Assembly: GCF_022024275.1 (NCBI RefSeq)
Contig: NZ_CP091804.1
Coordinates: 1,488,001 to 1,552,000, forward strand
DNA: 64,000 nt
Direction: 5' to 3'
Source of the DNA: Sphingopyxis sp. BSN-002
GTDB taxonomy: Bacteria; Pseudomonadota; Alphaproteobacteria; Sphingomonadales; Sphingomonadaceae
Within the stretch, counting starts at the first letter, position 1. Every line of letters begins with the position of its first letter. The position numbers and the translations under genes are program-made. Positions 39,301-47,146 of this stretch are shown here, piece after piece. Below the pieces are notes generated by a model. It was not told the origin of the DNA and searched no databases. It was given only the letters and a program-made list of their open reading frames with translations.

Positions 39301-39841
39301 GCCAGCGAACCAGCTCGTCGGTCTGGCCCGGCGCATTGGCACGGGTGTTGGTTTCGAAACCGAAGCCGATCGCCTGTCCGCCCGAATTGGCGCCATAGTT
39401 CGTCGCGGCGGCGTCGTTCACGCAGTGCGCAGCAAAGATCACGGTGCGCGGGTTGATCAGCGTCGCGGTGCAGAGTCCGATGAACCCGCCGCCCGCATCG
39501 ACGATCATCTGGCCGATGCCGGTGATGTTGTTCGGATCGCGCGCCGTCGTCGGCGTACCCGGATTGGCGATCAGGATTTCGGGTTCGGGATCGACCTTGA
39601 TGATCGTGGCGCCCGGACCGGTCGGGAGAAGCCGTGCTTGCGGCTCGGGATCGGTGGCAGTGATATAGCCGGCGCCGCTCTGCGCCTCCGGCTGGATGCT
39701 GGCGATGATGTCGTCGCGGGTCACCGGCGCGATGCCGCTATCTTGGGCAAAGGCAGGCGCAGCCTGCATCAGGCCCGCAACGCACACCGACGCCATTAGG
39801 CCTCCGCGGCGCATGCGCCGCGAAAAATCAAACTTATTCAT
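36302..39841 (-). CDS. Autotransporter with trypsin-like (S1) serine protease passenger domain
   Basis: 1179 residues. The signal peptide ends near APAFAQ (residue 33). The passenger has a chymotrypsin-fold triad: His139 in FAAHCVND, Asp in DVAMASLD and Ser in SQGDSGGPL. A Gly/Thr/Ser-rich beta-helix-like stalk with GGALMGSGRVNA-type repeats follows, then a C-terminal autotransporter barrel (about the last 270 residues) ending in TVTFHF with a terminal Phe. It would be exported to the cell surface or released as a protease; substrates are unknown. No partner gene is adjacent. Confidence 0.92.
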   Translation of the reverse strand: MNKFDFSRRMRRGGLMASVCVAGLMQAAPAFAQDSGIAPVTRDDIIASIQPEAQSGAGYITATDPEPQARLLPTGPGATIIKVDPEPEILIANPGTPTTARDPNNITGIGQMIVDAGGGFIGLCTATLINPRTVIFAAHCVNDAAATNYGANSGGQAIGFGFETNTRANAPGQTDELVRWLLGGAGGAGKYQTNLAQSFYNSNWVNYNPLSLEPEANGFLYGDVAMASLDTPAANIPTWALLFSPLADPGTIGAAGTGYNVGIVGYGNNGTGTSGAAGSDFRRRAAENILGALTDLETFEGFLFGGAPNGLQQNLYFLDFDDPRRGLSGASPFDFNAFRDNARANPNGDSLEGITSQGDSGGPLILQNFSKQVVIGVLSGGYTRFFNGQPANGYGTVSFYQPLYLYWDWIAANNPYHYVSAKAGNGAWTDPNHWVTTLDPSYMILSGGQPVNGLPTVTGEQSTGTDGDFGQICFQSGGVSDCYDTATGVETVEARPIGTSGNNAGTASADEIAAGTTATREALLPGVEPEAQAAAQPAPAATLTNGLPGASNFVPNNADPVRTAGTAPRYFDVTLTASGLTTLSGANITIDRLTIGTAGAGLQIDSGASLSSLINVNQLAGMVAVNGTLSSVGDYSLMGGALMGSGRVNAPFLTSVLGQIAPGTGSTIGTLTIGGNLVLSSGSGLFINFGPNGTSDVLAVVANGTSTGTANLGGAVNFTPAAGYVVKAGDKYTFLTAAGGVTGTFATPTSMSAILTPKLTYTTNAVSVEIQAGLYANVVSPTSSVQNPYAQLLDQSRGNAGLTGIYSLLDMQNAATIQSTLESWAPRTETLRGSLGTTAADNMSRFYRDRLASIDPGDMGGKLAMIGRPVQLAALNMNAMGMDQTRTDAGGEVTVQEGRLPENVSGFLAGGYLDGDSRPMATATPFGGRDQFDGFYIAGGLETALNDSSVIGLSLSYTDIDGDAAVAGQTASGKLIQGTLYGKTLLGGGIELATQVSAGSFDSKTTRVVGLVGTPFTLTGKDNSLVFTGEVTLGKDFDLGSVELGPRAGLRASHIGFSDIKENGGGPALRIDRDSFNSVQGRLGLQLSGKSGASFKPNLRADYVHEFMDAPASFGATFVGGPGPNAIFGLTGGDKDWFEVGGGVTVTTGNVDLSIGAETTIGRKDVSYQSYRGTVTFHF

Positions 39842-39843
39842 AT

Positions 39844-39857
39844 ACTACCCCCGTAGT
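39844..39857 (-). promoter_or_regulatory. Hairpin with the Shine-Dalgarno-like G-run in its loop
   Basis: On the minus strand ACTAC-GGGG-GTAGT ends three bases before the ATG of the autotransporter. The only purine run able to serve as ribosome binding site (GGGGG) is in or next to the loop, so folding could limit translation. Confidence 0.35.
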
Positions 39858-39991
39858 TTGGTGACGCCTCGTCCGGGTCGGGGACTCGGCGACATGGGAG
39901 CAGCTTAACCGTACGTAAAAATTACACAATATATGGTTAGAGGTCGTTAACCCCTTTGCGACGAGCCGATTCCAGCGCTGTCATACGCACG

Positions 39992-40020
39992 AAAAAGGGC
40001 GGCCCGTCGCCGGACCGCCC
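39992..40020 (-). terminator. Rho-independent terminator of rplM-rpsI
   Basis: Stem GGGCGGCCCG / CGGACCGCCC with loop TCGC (39997-40020) and one mismatch. Read on the minus strand it is followed by TTTTTC, about 30 bases after the rpsI stop. It is almost identical to the terminator at 36252-36280. Confidence 0.78.
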
Positions 40021-40050
40021 TTCCTTTCTCCGCCCGTCGGCGGAAGAAAC

Positions 40051-40548
40051 TTAGCGCTTCGAGAACTGGAAGCTGCGGCGGGCCTTGGCCTTGCCGTACT
40101 TCTTGCGCTCGACCGCGCGGCTGTCGCGGGTCAGGAAGCCAGCCGCCTTGACCGGGCTACGCAGCGCCGGTTCGAAGCGGGTCAGCGCCTGTGCGATGCC
40201 GTGCAGAACCGCTCCGGCCTGGCCCGACAGGCCGCCGCCCTTGACGGTCGCAATCACGTCATACTGACCCGTGCGATCGGTCAGGCCGAACGGCTGGTTG
40301 ATGACGAGACGCAGCGTCGGACGTGCGAAATAGACTTCCTGGTCGCGGCCGTTGACGGTGATCTTGCCCGTGCCGGGCTTGACCCACACGCGGGCGACGG
40401 CGTCCTTGCGGCGGCCGGTCGCATAGGCGCGGCCCTGCTTGTCGACGACCTTCTCGCGCAGCGGCGCGGTCGGCGTTGCCGGAGCGACGGTGCCTTCGAC
40501 GGCGCCGGCGAGATCCTTGAGATCGGTCATGGTCTGTTCGTCAGCCAT
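40051..40548 (-). CDS. rpsI: 30S ribosomal protein S9
   Basis: 165 residues. A 35-residue N-terminal extension precedes the S9 core ([28 protein letters not shown]). The core ends in the conserved Arg-rich tail [11 protein letters not shown], which reaches the P-site tRNA. The ATG shares one base with the rplM stop (TAATG). An N-terminal extension of this kind is usual in sphingomonads and relatives. Confidence 0.97.
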   Translation of the reverse strand: MADEQTMTDLKDLAGAVEGTVAPATPTAPLREKVVDKQGRAYATGRRKDAVARVWVKPGTGKITVNGRDQEVYFARPTLRLVINQPFGLTDRTGQYDVIATVKGGGLSGQAGAVLHGIAQALTRFEPALRSPVKAAGFLTRDSRAVERKKYGKAKARRSFQFSKR

Positions 40549-41027
40549 TATGCACCCACCTTGTTCTTGCGGTTCATCGACGCGACGTCGATCACTTCGG
40601 GGCTCTGCCCTTCGTGCGGATGTTCGGTGCCCGCGAAGATGCGCAGGTTGCGCATCTGCTGGCGGCCAAGCGGGCCGCGCGGGATCATGCGTTCGACGGC
40701 CTTTTCGAGCACGCGCTCGGGGAAACGGCCTTCCAGAACCTTCTGGGGGCTGGTTTCCTTGATGCCGCCAGCATAGCCGGTGTGCTTGTAGTACCGCTTG
40801 TCCTGCAGCTTCTTGCCGGTGAACGCCACCTTCTCGGCGTTGATGACGATGACATTGTCACCGCAATCGACGTGCGGGGTGAACGACGGCTTGTGCTTGC
40901 CGCGCAGGATGTTGGCGATGATCGAAGCGACGCGGCCCACGACGAGACCGTCGGCGTCGATCAGCACCCATTTCTTTTCGACCGTACCGGCGTTCGCCGA
41001 GGCGGTCGTCTTGGTCAGCGCCTTCAT
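40548..41027 (-). CDS. rplM: 50S ribosomal protein L13
   Basis: 159 residues from the ATG at 41027 with GGAG six bases upstream; an upstream in-frame Met is a shadow. Core motifs are [56 protein letters not shown] (in part) and GMIP-type [18 protein letters not shown]. Early assembly protein of the 50S subunit. First gene of the conserved rplM-rpsI operon. Confidence 0.97.
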   Translation of the reverse strand: MKALTKTTASANAGTVEKKWVLIDADGLVVGRVASIIANILRGKHKPSFTPHVDCGDNVIVINAEKVAFTGKKLQDKRYYKHTGYAGGIKETSPQKVLEGRFPERVLEKAVERMIPRGPLGRQQMRNLRIFAGTEHPHEGQSPEVIDVASMNRKNKVGA

Positions 41028-41160
41028 GGCACGCTCCTTGACAGATATGGACCGGAGCGCCCCGGCCTTATTGCCGGCCGCCCCGAAACAAACCGCGCCG
41101 CCAGTCCCGAACGGACGAAGCGGCGCTTCGGAGCGGGCCAATGGCGAAACTTATCCAGAA

Positions 41161-41166
41161 AGTCAA
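41161..41166 (-). promoter_or_regulatory. Possible -35 box of the rplM-rpsI operon
   Basis: TTGACT on the minus strand about 140 bases upstream of rplM. No convincing -10 follows at the normal distance, so the call is weak. Confidence 0.25.
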
Positions 41167-41188
41167 CTGCAGGGCGGCTTTCCTGACG

Positions 41189-41202
41189 GGTATCATGATA
41201 CC
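41189..41202. repeat. Perfect 14-base palindrome GGTATCATGATACC
   Basis: Lies two bases beyond the stop of the exported hypothetical gene and about 160 bases upstream of rplM. It has no T-run on either strand, so an operator is as likely as a terminator stem. Confidence 0.4.
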
Positions 41203-41204
41203 TT

Positions 41205-41972
41205 TCAGTTTCGGGGAAGCGGTTCGAGCGCGCGAATACGTTCCTCGACCAGCTTTCGTCCGGCGGCCGCATCATCGGTCCAGCTCCGGCGCCGCTCCTC
41301 GACCACCAGCCCCGTCGCGGTATCGATCCGCCAGCCGAGCTCGATCTCCAGCGGCTTCGCATCGGGCGTCTCGGCCCGTTCGCGCCTGATGACCGTCCTG
41401 ATGCCCCCGTCCTGCGCGATCGTCACGCCCTCGCCTGCGGGCGGGATCGGATTGGCCCCCGCCACAAGGGCGCGAATGTCCGAGGTCGCGAGCCTGTCAC
41501 GTTCGGCGGCGGAAAGCCCGGCGAGGATCGCCGCCATCTGACGCGCCTCCGCCTGCCCCGAAGCCGCGCCCAAGTCCTGCGTTGTCCCCAGAACGCGCTG
41601 CCACAGCCCCTCTGGATCGACGAGATCGATCCGGCCTCCGTCGGGAGCGACCAGATAGGTCATGTCCTGCCCGACCAGCGGCTGAAGCAGCCTGGCTACC
41701 ATCCCCGCAAGCTCGGGCCGGGCATCCGATTCGACACGCTGTAACGTTGCGACCAGCTGCACGCCGCGCCCGACGCGCTCCCACCGCAGTGCATAGACGA
41801 TCGAATAATTCGTCATCGAGCCGTCGCGGGCAAGGCGCCGCGTCGTGACGCGATAGGTCATCGGCTGGCCAAGCGGCGGTGCGAACTGCACCGGCGCGGG
41901 AAATATTGTCGAGGGCGCGGGAATGGCAACGGCGGGTTCTGCCGCGAGCAGCAGCAACGCCGCCACGATCAT
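41205..41972 (-). CDS. Exported hypothetical protein downstream of heme A synthase
   Basis: 255 residues from the ATG at 41972, which overlaps the ctaA stop (ATGA); the longer frame upstream is a shadow. A signal peptide ends near AEPAVA. The mature protein has a domain with TYRVTTRRLARDGSMTNYSIVYALRWERVG and a later block GWRIDTATGLVVEERRRSW, which may be a beta-sandwich; I recognise no family. Coupling to ctaA suggests a periplasmic role linked to respiration or envelope, but this is inference. Confidence 0.68.
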   Translation of the reverse strand: MIVAALLLLAAEPAVAIPAPSTIFPAPVQFAPPLGQPMTYRVTTRRLARDGSMTNYSIVYALRWERVGRGVQLVATLQRVESDARPELAGMVARLLQPLVGQDMTYLVAPDGGRIDLVDPEGLWQRVLGTTQDLGAASGQAEARQMAAILAGLSAAERDRLATSDIRALVAGANPIPPAGEGVTIAQDGGIRTVIRRERAETPDAKPLEIELGWRIDTATGLVVEERRRSWTDDAAAGRKLVEERIRALEPLPRN

Positions 41973-42994
41973 GCCGGCAAGCGCCCCAGACGGTGCAGCG
42001 ATGCTGCCACGACGGCGACAAGAACGGCGCCCGTCACCTGATGGAGCACCGCGATCCACATCGACACGCCGGTAACGACGGTCAGGATGCCGAGCGTCAT
42101 CTGCGCGGCCACCACCAGCAGAAGGAACGTCGCTTCGGTCCGCGCCCCGCGACGCCCGAGCGTGCGCGCAAGCAGCACCAGCGCCAGCGCCGCCATCCAC
42201 GACCACCAGCGATGCAGGAAGTGGATCAGGAAAGGATCATTGGTGATCGCCATCCAGGCCCCGCCCGACCAGTCGATGCCTTCGGGGACGAAATGATCGT
42301 TCATCAAGGGCCAAGTGCTCGCGACATAGCCGGCGTTGAGCCCCGCGACCCACGCGCCGAGGAGCAGCTGGACGAACAGGATCGCGATGACCAGCGCCGC
42401 GGTTCCGGTCAGCCGCGCCGGCCTTGCCGCGGGATCCCGCGCGAGCAACGACAGGTCGCGCGCCGTCCAGACAAGCCCCGCGAGCAGGAACAATGCCGTC
42501 AGAAGGTGCGTCGCAAGCCGGAAGTGACTGACATCGGTGCGATATTCCAGTCCCGATGCGACCATCCACCACCCGATCGCGCCCTGCAGCCCCACAAGCG
42601 CGGCGAGCGCGAACAACCGCCAGCCATAGCCCTTCGGCACCGCGCGTCGCCAGGCGAACCAGGCGAGCGGCACGAGCAGCGCCATACCGACGAGGCGGCC
42701 GAGGATCCGGTGCAGCCACTCCCAGAAGAAGATGGCCTTGAATCCGTCGAGCGTCATGCCGAGGTTGATCGCCTTATATTCGGGGATCTGCTTGTACTTC
42801 TCGAACTCGGCCTGCCATCCGGCCTCGGTCAGCGGCGGCAGGACGCCCGACACCGGCTTCCACTCGGTGATCGACAGGCCCGACTCGGTCAGGCGGGTAA
42901 TGCCGCCGACGGCGACCACGCCGATCACCAGCAGCGCGACCGCCCACAGCCAGCGGGCAAGCGCGGCGGGACGGGGATTGGAAGCTTTCGTCAT
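41969..42994 (-). CDS. ctaA: Heme A synthase (COX15/CtaA)
   Basis: 341 residues from the ATG at 42994 (MTKASNPRP); the 30-codon upstream extension is not protein-like. About eight membrane segments, with the family blocks GGITRLTESGLSITEWKPVSGVLPP, FFWEWLHRILGR, HLLTALFLLAG and LHQVTGAVL containing the heme-ligand and conserved His residues. It oxidises heme O to heme A for aa3-type cytochrome oxidases. ctaB and oxidase genes are not in the window. Confidence 0.95.
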   Translation of the reverse strand: MTKASNPRPAALARWLWAVALLVIGVVAVGGITRLTESGLSITEWKPVSGVLPPLTEAGWQAEFEKYKQIPEYKAINLGMTLDGFKAIFFWEWLHRILGRLVGMALLVPLAWFAWRRAVPKGYGWRLFALAALVGLQGAIGWWMVASGLEYRTDVSHFRLATHLLTALFLLAGLVWTARDLSLLARDPAARPARLTGTAALVIAILFVQLLLGAWVAGLNAGYVASTWPLMNDHFVPEGIDWSGGAWMAITNDPFLIHFLHRWWSWMAALALVLLARTLGRRGARTEATFLLLVVAAQMTLGILTVVTGVSMWIAVLHQVTGAVLVAVVAASLHRLGRLPA

Positions 42995-43103
42995 CGCCCG
43001 CCCTATCGGCGCTTGCCCGGCGATAGGCAAGAGCTTGCTGGGGCGCCGCGCAGCGTCCCCGAATTTCATGGTGGCGACAGCCAACGCTTGTTAAGTCGCC
43101 GCG

Positions 43104-44087
43104 ATGTTTTGGCCCTTCCGCTTCACGCTGACCGCGCTCTGTCTTGCCGCATCGGGACCGGCGTTCGCCGCCGCGGACGCCGCTTCACCCGTTGCGGCGC
43201 TCGCCGCGCAGGAGGCGCGGGTCGCCACGATCGGCTTTCGGCTGACCACCGCCAATGCCGCGTGGTGCCCGGTGCAGCAGCCGCAGTTCGGATGGATCTG
43301 GGGCGATCCGCGCCTCTATCCGGCCGCGGGGCGCACCGCGCTTCACACCGTCTATGGCGTTGGCGAACTCGACGCGCCCTATGTCGCCGCCATCGCTCCC
43401 GGCTCCCCGGCCGCAATGGCGGGCATCCGCATCGGCGCGCCCGTCACGCGTATCAACGATCGCGCCGTCGCGGCCGGCGAAGGCGACGACCCGTTCGCAA
43501 GGATCACCGCGATCGAGATGCTGTTCGCGGCGCTGCCGACAGCGCCCGCCCGCATCGAAGGCGACGGCAGGCGCTGGACCGTCACGCCGGTCGCCGGTTG
43601 CGCGAGCGATTTTCGGGTCGAGGACCGGCGCCGCGAAGGCGCGGTCGCCGACGGCCGCGCCGTCTATGTCGACGCCGGGCTCGCCGACTTCGCCGCCAAT
43701 GATGAAGAGCTGGCTGCCGCGATCGCGCATGAGCTTTCGCACAATATCCTCCGCCACCGCACCCGTCTCGATGCCGCGGGCGTCGATCGCGGGCTCGGCA
43801 AACAGCTCGGCCGCAGCGCGCGCCTGTTCCGGCAGACGGAGATCGAGGCCGACCGGCTCAGCATATGGCTGCTCGCGAACGCCGGTTACGATCCGCATGC
43901 CGCCGTGCACTTCTGGACGCGCTTCGGTCAGCGCAAGGGCAAACCCTGGTTTCAGCCGGGCACGCATCCCCGCTGGAAGGACCGGGTCGCCTCGTTCGAG
44001 GCCGAGATTCGCGCGATCGACACCGCCCGCGCGGCCGGACGCCCGCTCGAACCCCCGCTCATCGCCAATCCTCCGCCCTTGGAATAG
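43104..44087 (+). CDS. Exported M48-type metalloprotease with PDZ-like domain
   Basis: 327 residues. Signal peptide [18 protein letters not shown] ends near AFAAA. A PDZ-like segment (about 85-130: [25 protein letters not shown]) precedes the M48 zinc motif in [11 protein letters not shown] (HExxH) and the third ligand Glu in [13 protein letters not shown]. It would act in periplasmic or envelope protein turnover. The PDZ-before-protease order differs from the usual BepA layout with C-terminal TPRs. Confidence 0.87.
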   Translation: MFWPFRFTLTALCLAASGPAFAAADAASPVAALAAQEARVATIGFRLTTANAAWCPVQQPQFGWIWGDPRLYPAAGRTALHTVYGVGELDAPYVAAIAPGSPAAMAGIRIGAPVTRINDRAVAAGEGDDPFARITAIEMLFAALPTAPARIEGDGRRWTVTPVAGCASDFRVEDRRREGAVADGRAVYVDAGLADFAANDEELAAAIAHELSHNILRHRTRLDAAGVDRGLGKQLGRSARLFRQTEIEADRLSIWLLANAGYDPHAAVHFWTRFGQRKGKPWFQPGTHPRWKDRVASFEAEIRAIDTARAAGRPLEPPLIANPPPLE

Positions 44088-44142
44088 CCGGGGCCGCTTC
44101 CTATCTGACGGGCAGCTCCTTCCCCTTTTAGAGGATGATCCC

Positions 44143-44679
44143 ATGACCCGTGAAACCGCAATCTTTGCCGGCGGCTGCTTCTGGTGCACCGAGGCCGTTT
44201 TTCAGTCGCTCGCGGGCGTCGAAAGCGTCGAGAGCGGCTATATCGGCGGCAGCGTCGCCAATCCGACCTACAAGCAGGTCTGCAGCGGCGACACCGGCCA
44301 TGCCGAGGCGATCCGCATCACTTTCGATCCCGCCGTCATTTCCTATGACGATCTGCTCGACGTCCATTTCGCGACGCACGATCCGACGACGCTCAACCGG
44401 CAGGGCAACGACATCGGCACCCAGTATCGCAGCGCGATCTTCCCCCTCGACGATGCGCAGAGGGACGCGGCCCGCGCGGGAATCGAACGCGCGCAGGGCG
44501 ACTGGCCGACCCCGATCGTCACGGCCATCGAACCGCCGGCGACCTGGTATCCGGCCGAGGATTATCATCAATCCTATTGGGAGGGCGAAGGCCAGCGCAA
44601 TCCCTATTGCATGGCTGTCATCCCCCCCAAGCTCGCGAAGCTGCGCAAGGGCTTCGCCGAACGATTGCGTGCCGATTAG
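44143..44679 (+). CDS. msrA: Peptide-methionine (S)-S-oxide reductase
   Basis: 178 residues from the ATG at 44143, with GAGG eight bases upstream; the longer upstream frame is a shadow. The active-site motif [11 protein letters not shown] holds catalytic C12. [24 protein letters not shown] and the C-terminal [16 protein letters not shown] match the family. It reduces methionine-S-sulfoxide in oxidised proteins. No signal peptide, so cytoplasmic. Confidence 0.97.
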   Translation: MTRETAIFAGGCFWCTEAVFQSLAGVESVESGYIGGSVANPTYKQVCSGDTGHAEAIRITFDPAVISYDDLLDVHFATHDPTTLNRQGNDIGTQYRSAIFPLDDAQRDAARAGIERAQGDWPTPIVTAIEPPATWYPAEDYHQSYWEGEGQRNPYCMAVIPPKLAKLRKGFAERLRAD

Positions 44680-44724
44680 GTTCTGACACAAAGACCGGAT
44701 CGGCGGCAATATTGTTGCAAAATG

Positions 44725-44743
44725 GCGGCATATAGCCGCTTTT
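44725..44743 (+). terminator. Possible weak terminator after msrA
   Basis: GCGGC-ATATA-GCCGC followed by TTTT, 46 bases after the msrA stop. The five-base stem is short. Confidence 0.38.
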
Positions 44744-44745
44744 CC

Positions 44746-44773
44746 TTGACTTGACGGCGGTTTAGACTAGCGG
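44746..44773 (+). promoter_or_regulatory. Candidate promoter of the yfiR-yfiN-yfiB type operon
   Basis: TTGACT (44746-44751), 16-base spacer, TAGCGG (44768-44773). A second TTGACG begins at 44751. The leader to the predicted TTG start would be about 50 bases. Confidence 0.38.
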
Positions 44774-44829
44774 ACGCGCCCGTCTGGAGGCAGGATCAAC
44801 GTCCAGGCGCAGTTGGGGGTCGCTGTCCG

Positions 44830-45372
44830 TTGTTGGTTTCGCTGTTTCTGATGGGATCGTCGTTCGCGGCACCACAGCTGGCGATCCAGTCGGCCAGCCA
44901 GACGATCGTCGAGGGCGGCGCCGACGGGACGACGCGCGGCGTCAACCGTGTGCTCGGCGGGATCATCAGCTACGCGAAATGGCCGGGCGAACGGCCCGGA
45001 GCCGCGCGCACGATGTGCATCGTGGGAGACCCGCGCCTTACCGATCGCATCGCACCGGCCGTGGCGGGCGGGCCCGCCATCAGCGTCCGCCGCATGACGG
45101 CCGCAGGCGTCACCGGCGGCGGCAATTGCGACATCATATTCCTCGGTCAGATGCCGGTTGCCGATCGGCAGCGGCTGATTGCCTGGGTACGTGGCCGTCC
45201 GGTGCTGACGATAACCGACGACGACCCGAACTGCAGCTTCGGTGCGATGTTCTGCCTTTCCGGGCGAACCGGCAGTGTCAGCTTCTCGGTCAATCTCGAT
45301 GCCATCGGGCGCGGGACGCTCCGCGTGGATCCGCGCGTCCTCAAGATCGGCAGCGACGGAGGCGGACGATGA
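44830..45372 (+). CDS. YfiR family periplasmic regulator
   Basis: 180 residues if TTG at 44830 (or 44833) is the start; no ATG or GTG is available upstream in frame. A short signal sequence (LVSLFLMGSSFAAP) leads to the YfiR core: RGVNRVLGGIISYAKWPG, CNIIF-like CDIIFLGQMP, and LTITDDDPNCSFGAMFCL with paired Cys. In Pseudomonas and E. coli YfiR sits in the periplasm and represses the diguanylate cyclase YfiN, responding to redox state. The next two genes complete the set. It overlaps the cyclase gene by four bases. Confidence 0.85.
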   Translation: MLVSLFLMGSSFAAPQLAIQSASQTIVEGGADGTTRGVNRVLGGIISYAKWPGERPGAARTMCIVGDPRLTDRIAPAVAGGPAISVRRMTAAGVTGGGNCDIIFLGQMPVADRQRLIAWVRGRPVLTITDDDPNCSFGAMFCLSGRTGSVSFSVNLDAIGRGTLRVDPRVLKIGSDGGGR

Positions 45373-46574
45373 GCGAACGCACCGCCCCGCGCACGACGCT
45401 GCAGAAGCTGCTGTCGCGCTTCCACTTCGGCATCACGCTGTTCGCAGTCGCGCTGTCGGGTGCGACGATCCTGCTCGCCGGCGTCACGACGCTGCGCGGT
45501 TACGCCGACCGCAACATGGAACTCGCCGCGCGCCTCGGTGCGTATGGCGTCGAGCCCGCGCTCGTCTTCAACGACCCGCAAGCGGCGCGCGAGGGGCTGG
45601 AACCGCTGATGCGCATTCCCGGCATCGCGCGGCTTCGCGTGCTCGACGACCGTGGCCGCGCCCTTTCCGAATGGACATCGCCGGTCGGCGACCCCGCACC
45701 GCTGCTTACGAGCCTCTTCTTTCCCAGGCCTTTCGCCGCGACCGTACAGCGGAACGGATCGGTAATCGGACGGATCGAAGTCTGGGGCGACAGCTCGACG
45801 CTGATCGACTATGTGCGGCTCGGCCTGCTCGCCGGGCTCGGCTGCCTGCTGGTGACCGCATTGGGGACGATCGTCCTTGCCCGGCGGTTCGAATATGAGC
45901 TGGTCAAACCGCTGAACGAGATCGCGACCGTCGCGCACGACGTGCGCCTCCATCGCCGCTTCGACAAGCGGGTACAGCCGCTCGGCATCGCAGAACTCGA
46001 CCGCCTGGGCGGCGACATCAACGCGCTGCTCGACGAATTGCAGGGCTGGCAGGGCACGATGGAAAGCGAAAAGGCGCTGCTCGCGCACCGCGCCTCGCAC
46101 GACATGCTGACCGCGATGCCGAACCGTTCCGCTTTCGACGAACAGCTCGCGCTGCGCATCCAGTCGGCGAAGCAGCGCGGCGAACGCTTCGCGGTGCTTT
46201 TCGTCGACGCCGACAATTTCAAGGCGGCGAACGACAACCATGGCCACCGCGCCGGCGACGCGTTGCTCGTCGCCCTGTCGGCGCGGATCAAGGAAACGCT
46301 GCGCAAGGGCGATTTCGCGGCGCGGATCGGCGGCGACGAGTTTATCGTCATCATCGACCCGCTCGATCCGGACATCGCGCCCGAGACGCTTGCCGCACGC
46401 ATCCAGAGCAGCGTGTCGCAGCCCGTCACCCTGCCCGGCGGCGGCGAGTATCGCCTGCGGATCAGCGTCGGCGTGGCCGTCTACCCCGACCATGGCGCCG
46501 ATGCGACGGCGCTGCTCACGATCGCCGATGCCGCCATGTATGCCGACAAGATGGTCAACCGGCCCAAGATATGA
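45369..46574 (+). CDS. YfiN/TpbB-like membrane diguanylate cyclase
   Basis: 401 residues from the ATG at 45369. Two membrane segments (about 20-42 and 150-171) flank a periplasmic sensor of CHASE8 type. A HAMP region (about 172-225) follows, and then a GGDEF domain with intact active site GGDEF at 321-325. The inhibitory I-site RKGD (312-315) is five residues upstream, so product inhibition by c-di-GMP is expected. The four-base overlap with the YfiR-type gene and the downstream OmpA lipoprotein mirror the yfiRNB operon. Confidence 0.9.
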   Translation: MSERTAPRTTLQKLLSRFHFGITLFAVALSGATILLAGVTTLRGYADRNMELAARLGAYGVEPALVFNDPQAAREGLEPLMRIPGIARLRVLDDRGRALSEWTSPVGDPAPLLTSLFFPRPFAATVQRNGSVIGRIEVWGDSSTLIDYVRLGLLAGLGCLLVTALGTIVLARRFEYELVKPLNEIATVAHDVRLHRRFDKRVQPLGIAELDRLGGDINALLDELQGWQGTMESEKALLAHRASHDMLTAMPNRSAFDEQLALRIQSAKQRGERFAVLFVDADNFKAANDNHGHRAGDALLVALSARIKETLRKGDFAARIGGDEFIVIIDPLDPDIAPETLAARIQSSVSQPVTLPGGGEYRLRISVGVAVYPDHGADATALLTIADAAMYADKMVNRPKI

Positions 46575-46593
46575 TTATCCGCGGAGATTTGCT

Positions 46594-47091
46594 GTGACCC
46601 CCAAGCTTCCCCCCATCCGCCTGATATTGATGACCCTGGTCGGCGCGTTTCTCGCGGCGTGCCAGAGCATGCCCGCCCCGACGGGTTTCAGTCCCGCCCA
46701 GGTCGCGGCGCTCAAGACCGAAGGTTTCGTCGAAGCCAGCGCCGGATGGGAGCTGACCCTCAACGAACGCCTGCTCTTCGCGTCGGACCAGAGTGCCCTG
46801 CTTCCCGACCAGCTCACGCGCCTTGCGGCAATGGGCCGCAATCTCGTGGCGGTCGACATCACGACAGCCAGGGTCGAGGGGCACACCGACTCGACCGGTA
46901 GCGCCGCCTACAACCAGACGCTGTCGCTGGCGCGGGCGCAGGCTGTGGCTGCGCCGCTGCAGGAAGGCGGGATGCGCTTTACGCCCGACCAGATCGTCGG
47001 CCGCGGCGAGACCCTGCCCCTGTCCCCGAACAATACCCCCGAGGGACGGCAGGACAATCGCCGCGTCGTCGTCATCGTCACCCCGCCCTGA
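46594..47091 (+). CDS. YfiB-like OmpA-domain lipoprotein
   Basis: 165 residues from GTG at 46594, GGAG eight bases upstream; the longer upstream frame is a shadow. Lipobox LAAC near residue 23 makes it an outer-membrane lipoprotein. The OmpA-like peptidoglycan-binding domain shows LLFASDQSALLPDQ and VEGHTDSTGSAAYNQTLSLARA. In the Pseudomonas system YfiB sequesters YfiR and so releases YfiN. Third gene of the set, 19 bases after the cyclase. Confidence 0.88.
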   Translation: MTPKLPPIRLILMTLVGAFLAACQSMPAPTGFSPAQVAALKTEGFVEASAGWELTLNERLLFASDQSALLPDQLTRLAAMGRNLVAVDITTARVEGHTDSTGSAAYNQTLSLARAQAVAAPLQEGGMRFTPDQIVGRGETLPLSPNNTPEGRQDNRRVVVIVTPP

Positions 47092-47146
47092 CGCACTCTT
47101 CAGCCACGCCTTTCCTCTCCCTGCCCTCCCCGCTAGAAGGCCCGGC

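Noticed and set aside
36308..39799. 1163-codon plus-strand open frame opposite the autotransporter
   Set aside because: Same reason: no domain, low-complexity Arg/Asp/Val repeats, fully covered by a well-supported gene.
44751..44773. Second TTGACG as -35 of the yfiR-type gene
   Set aside because: The distance to any TA-type -10 is too short; the TTGACT five bases upstream gives a normal 16-base spacer.
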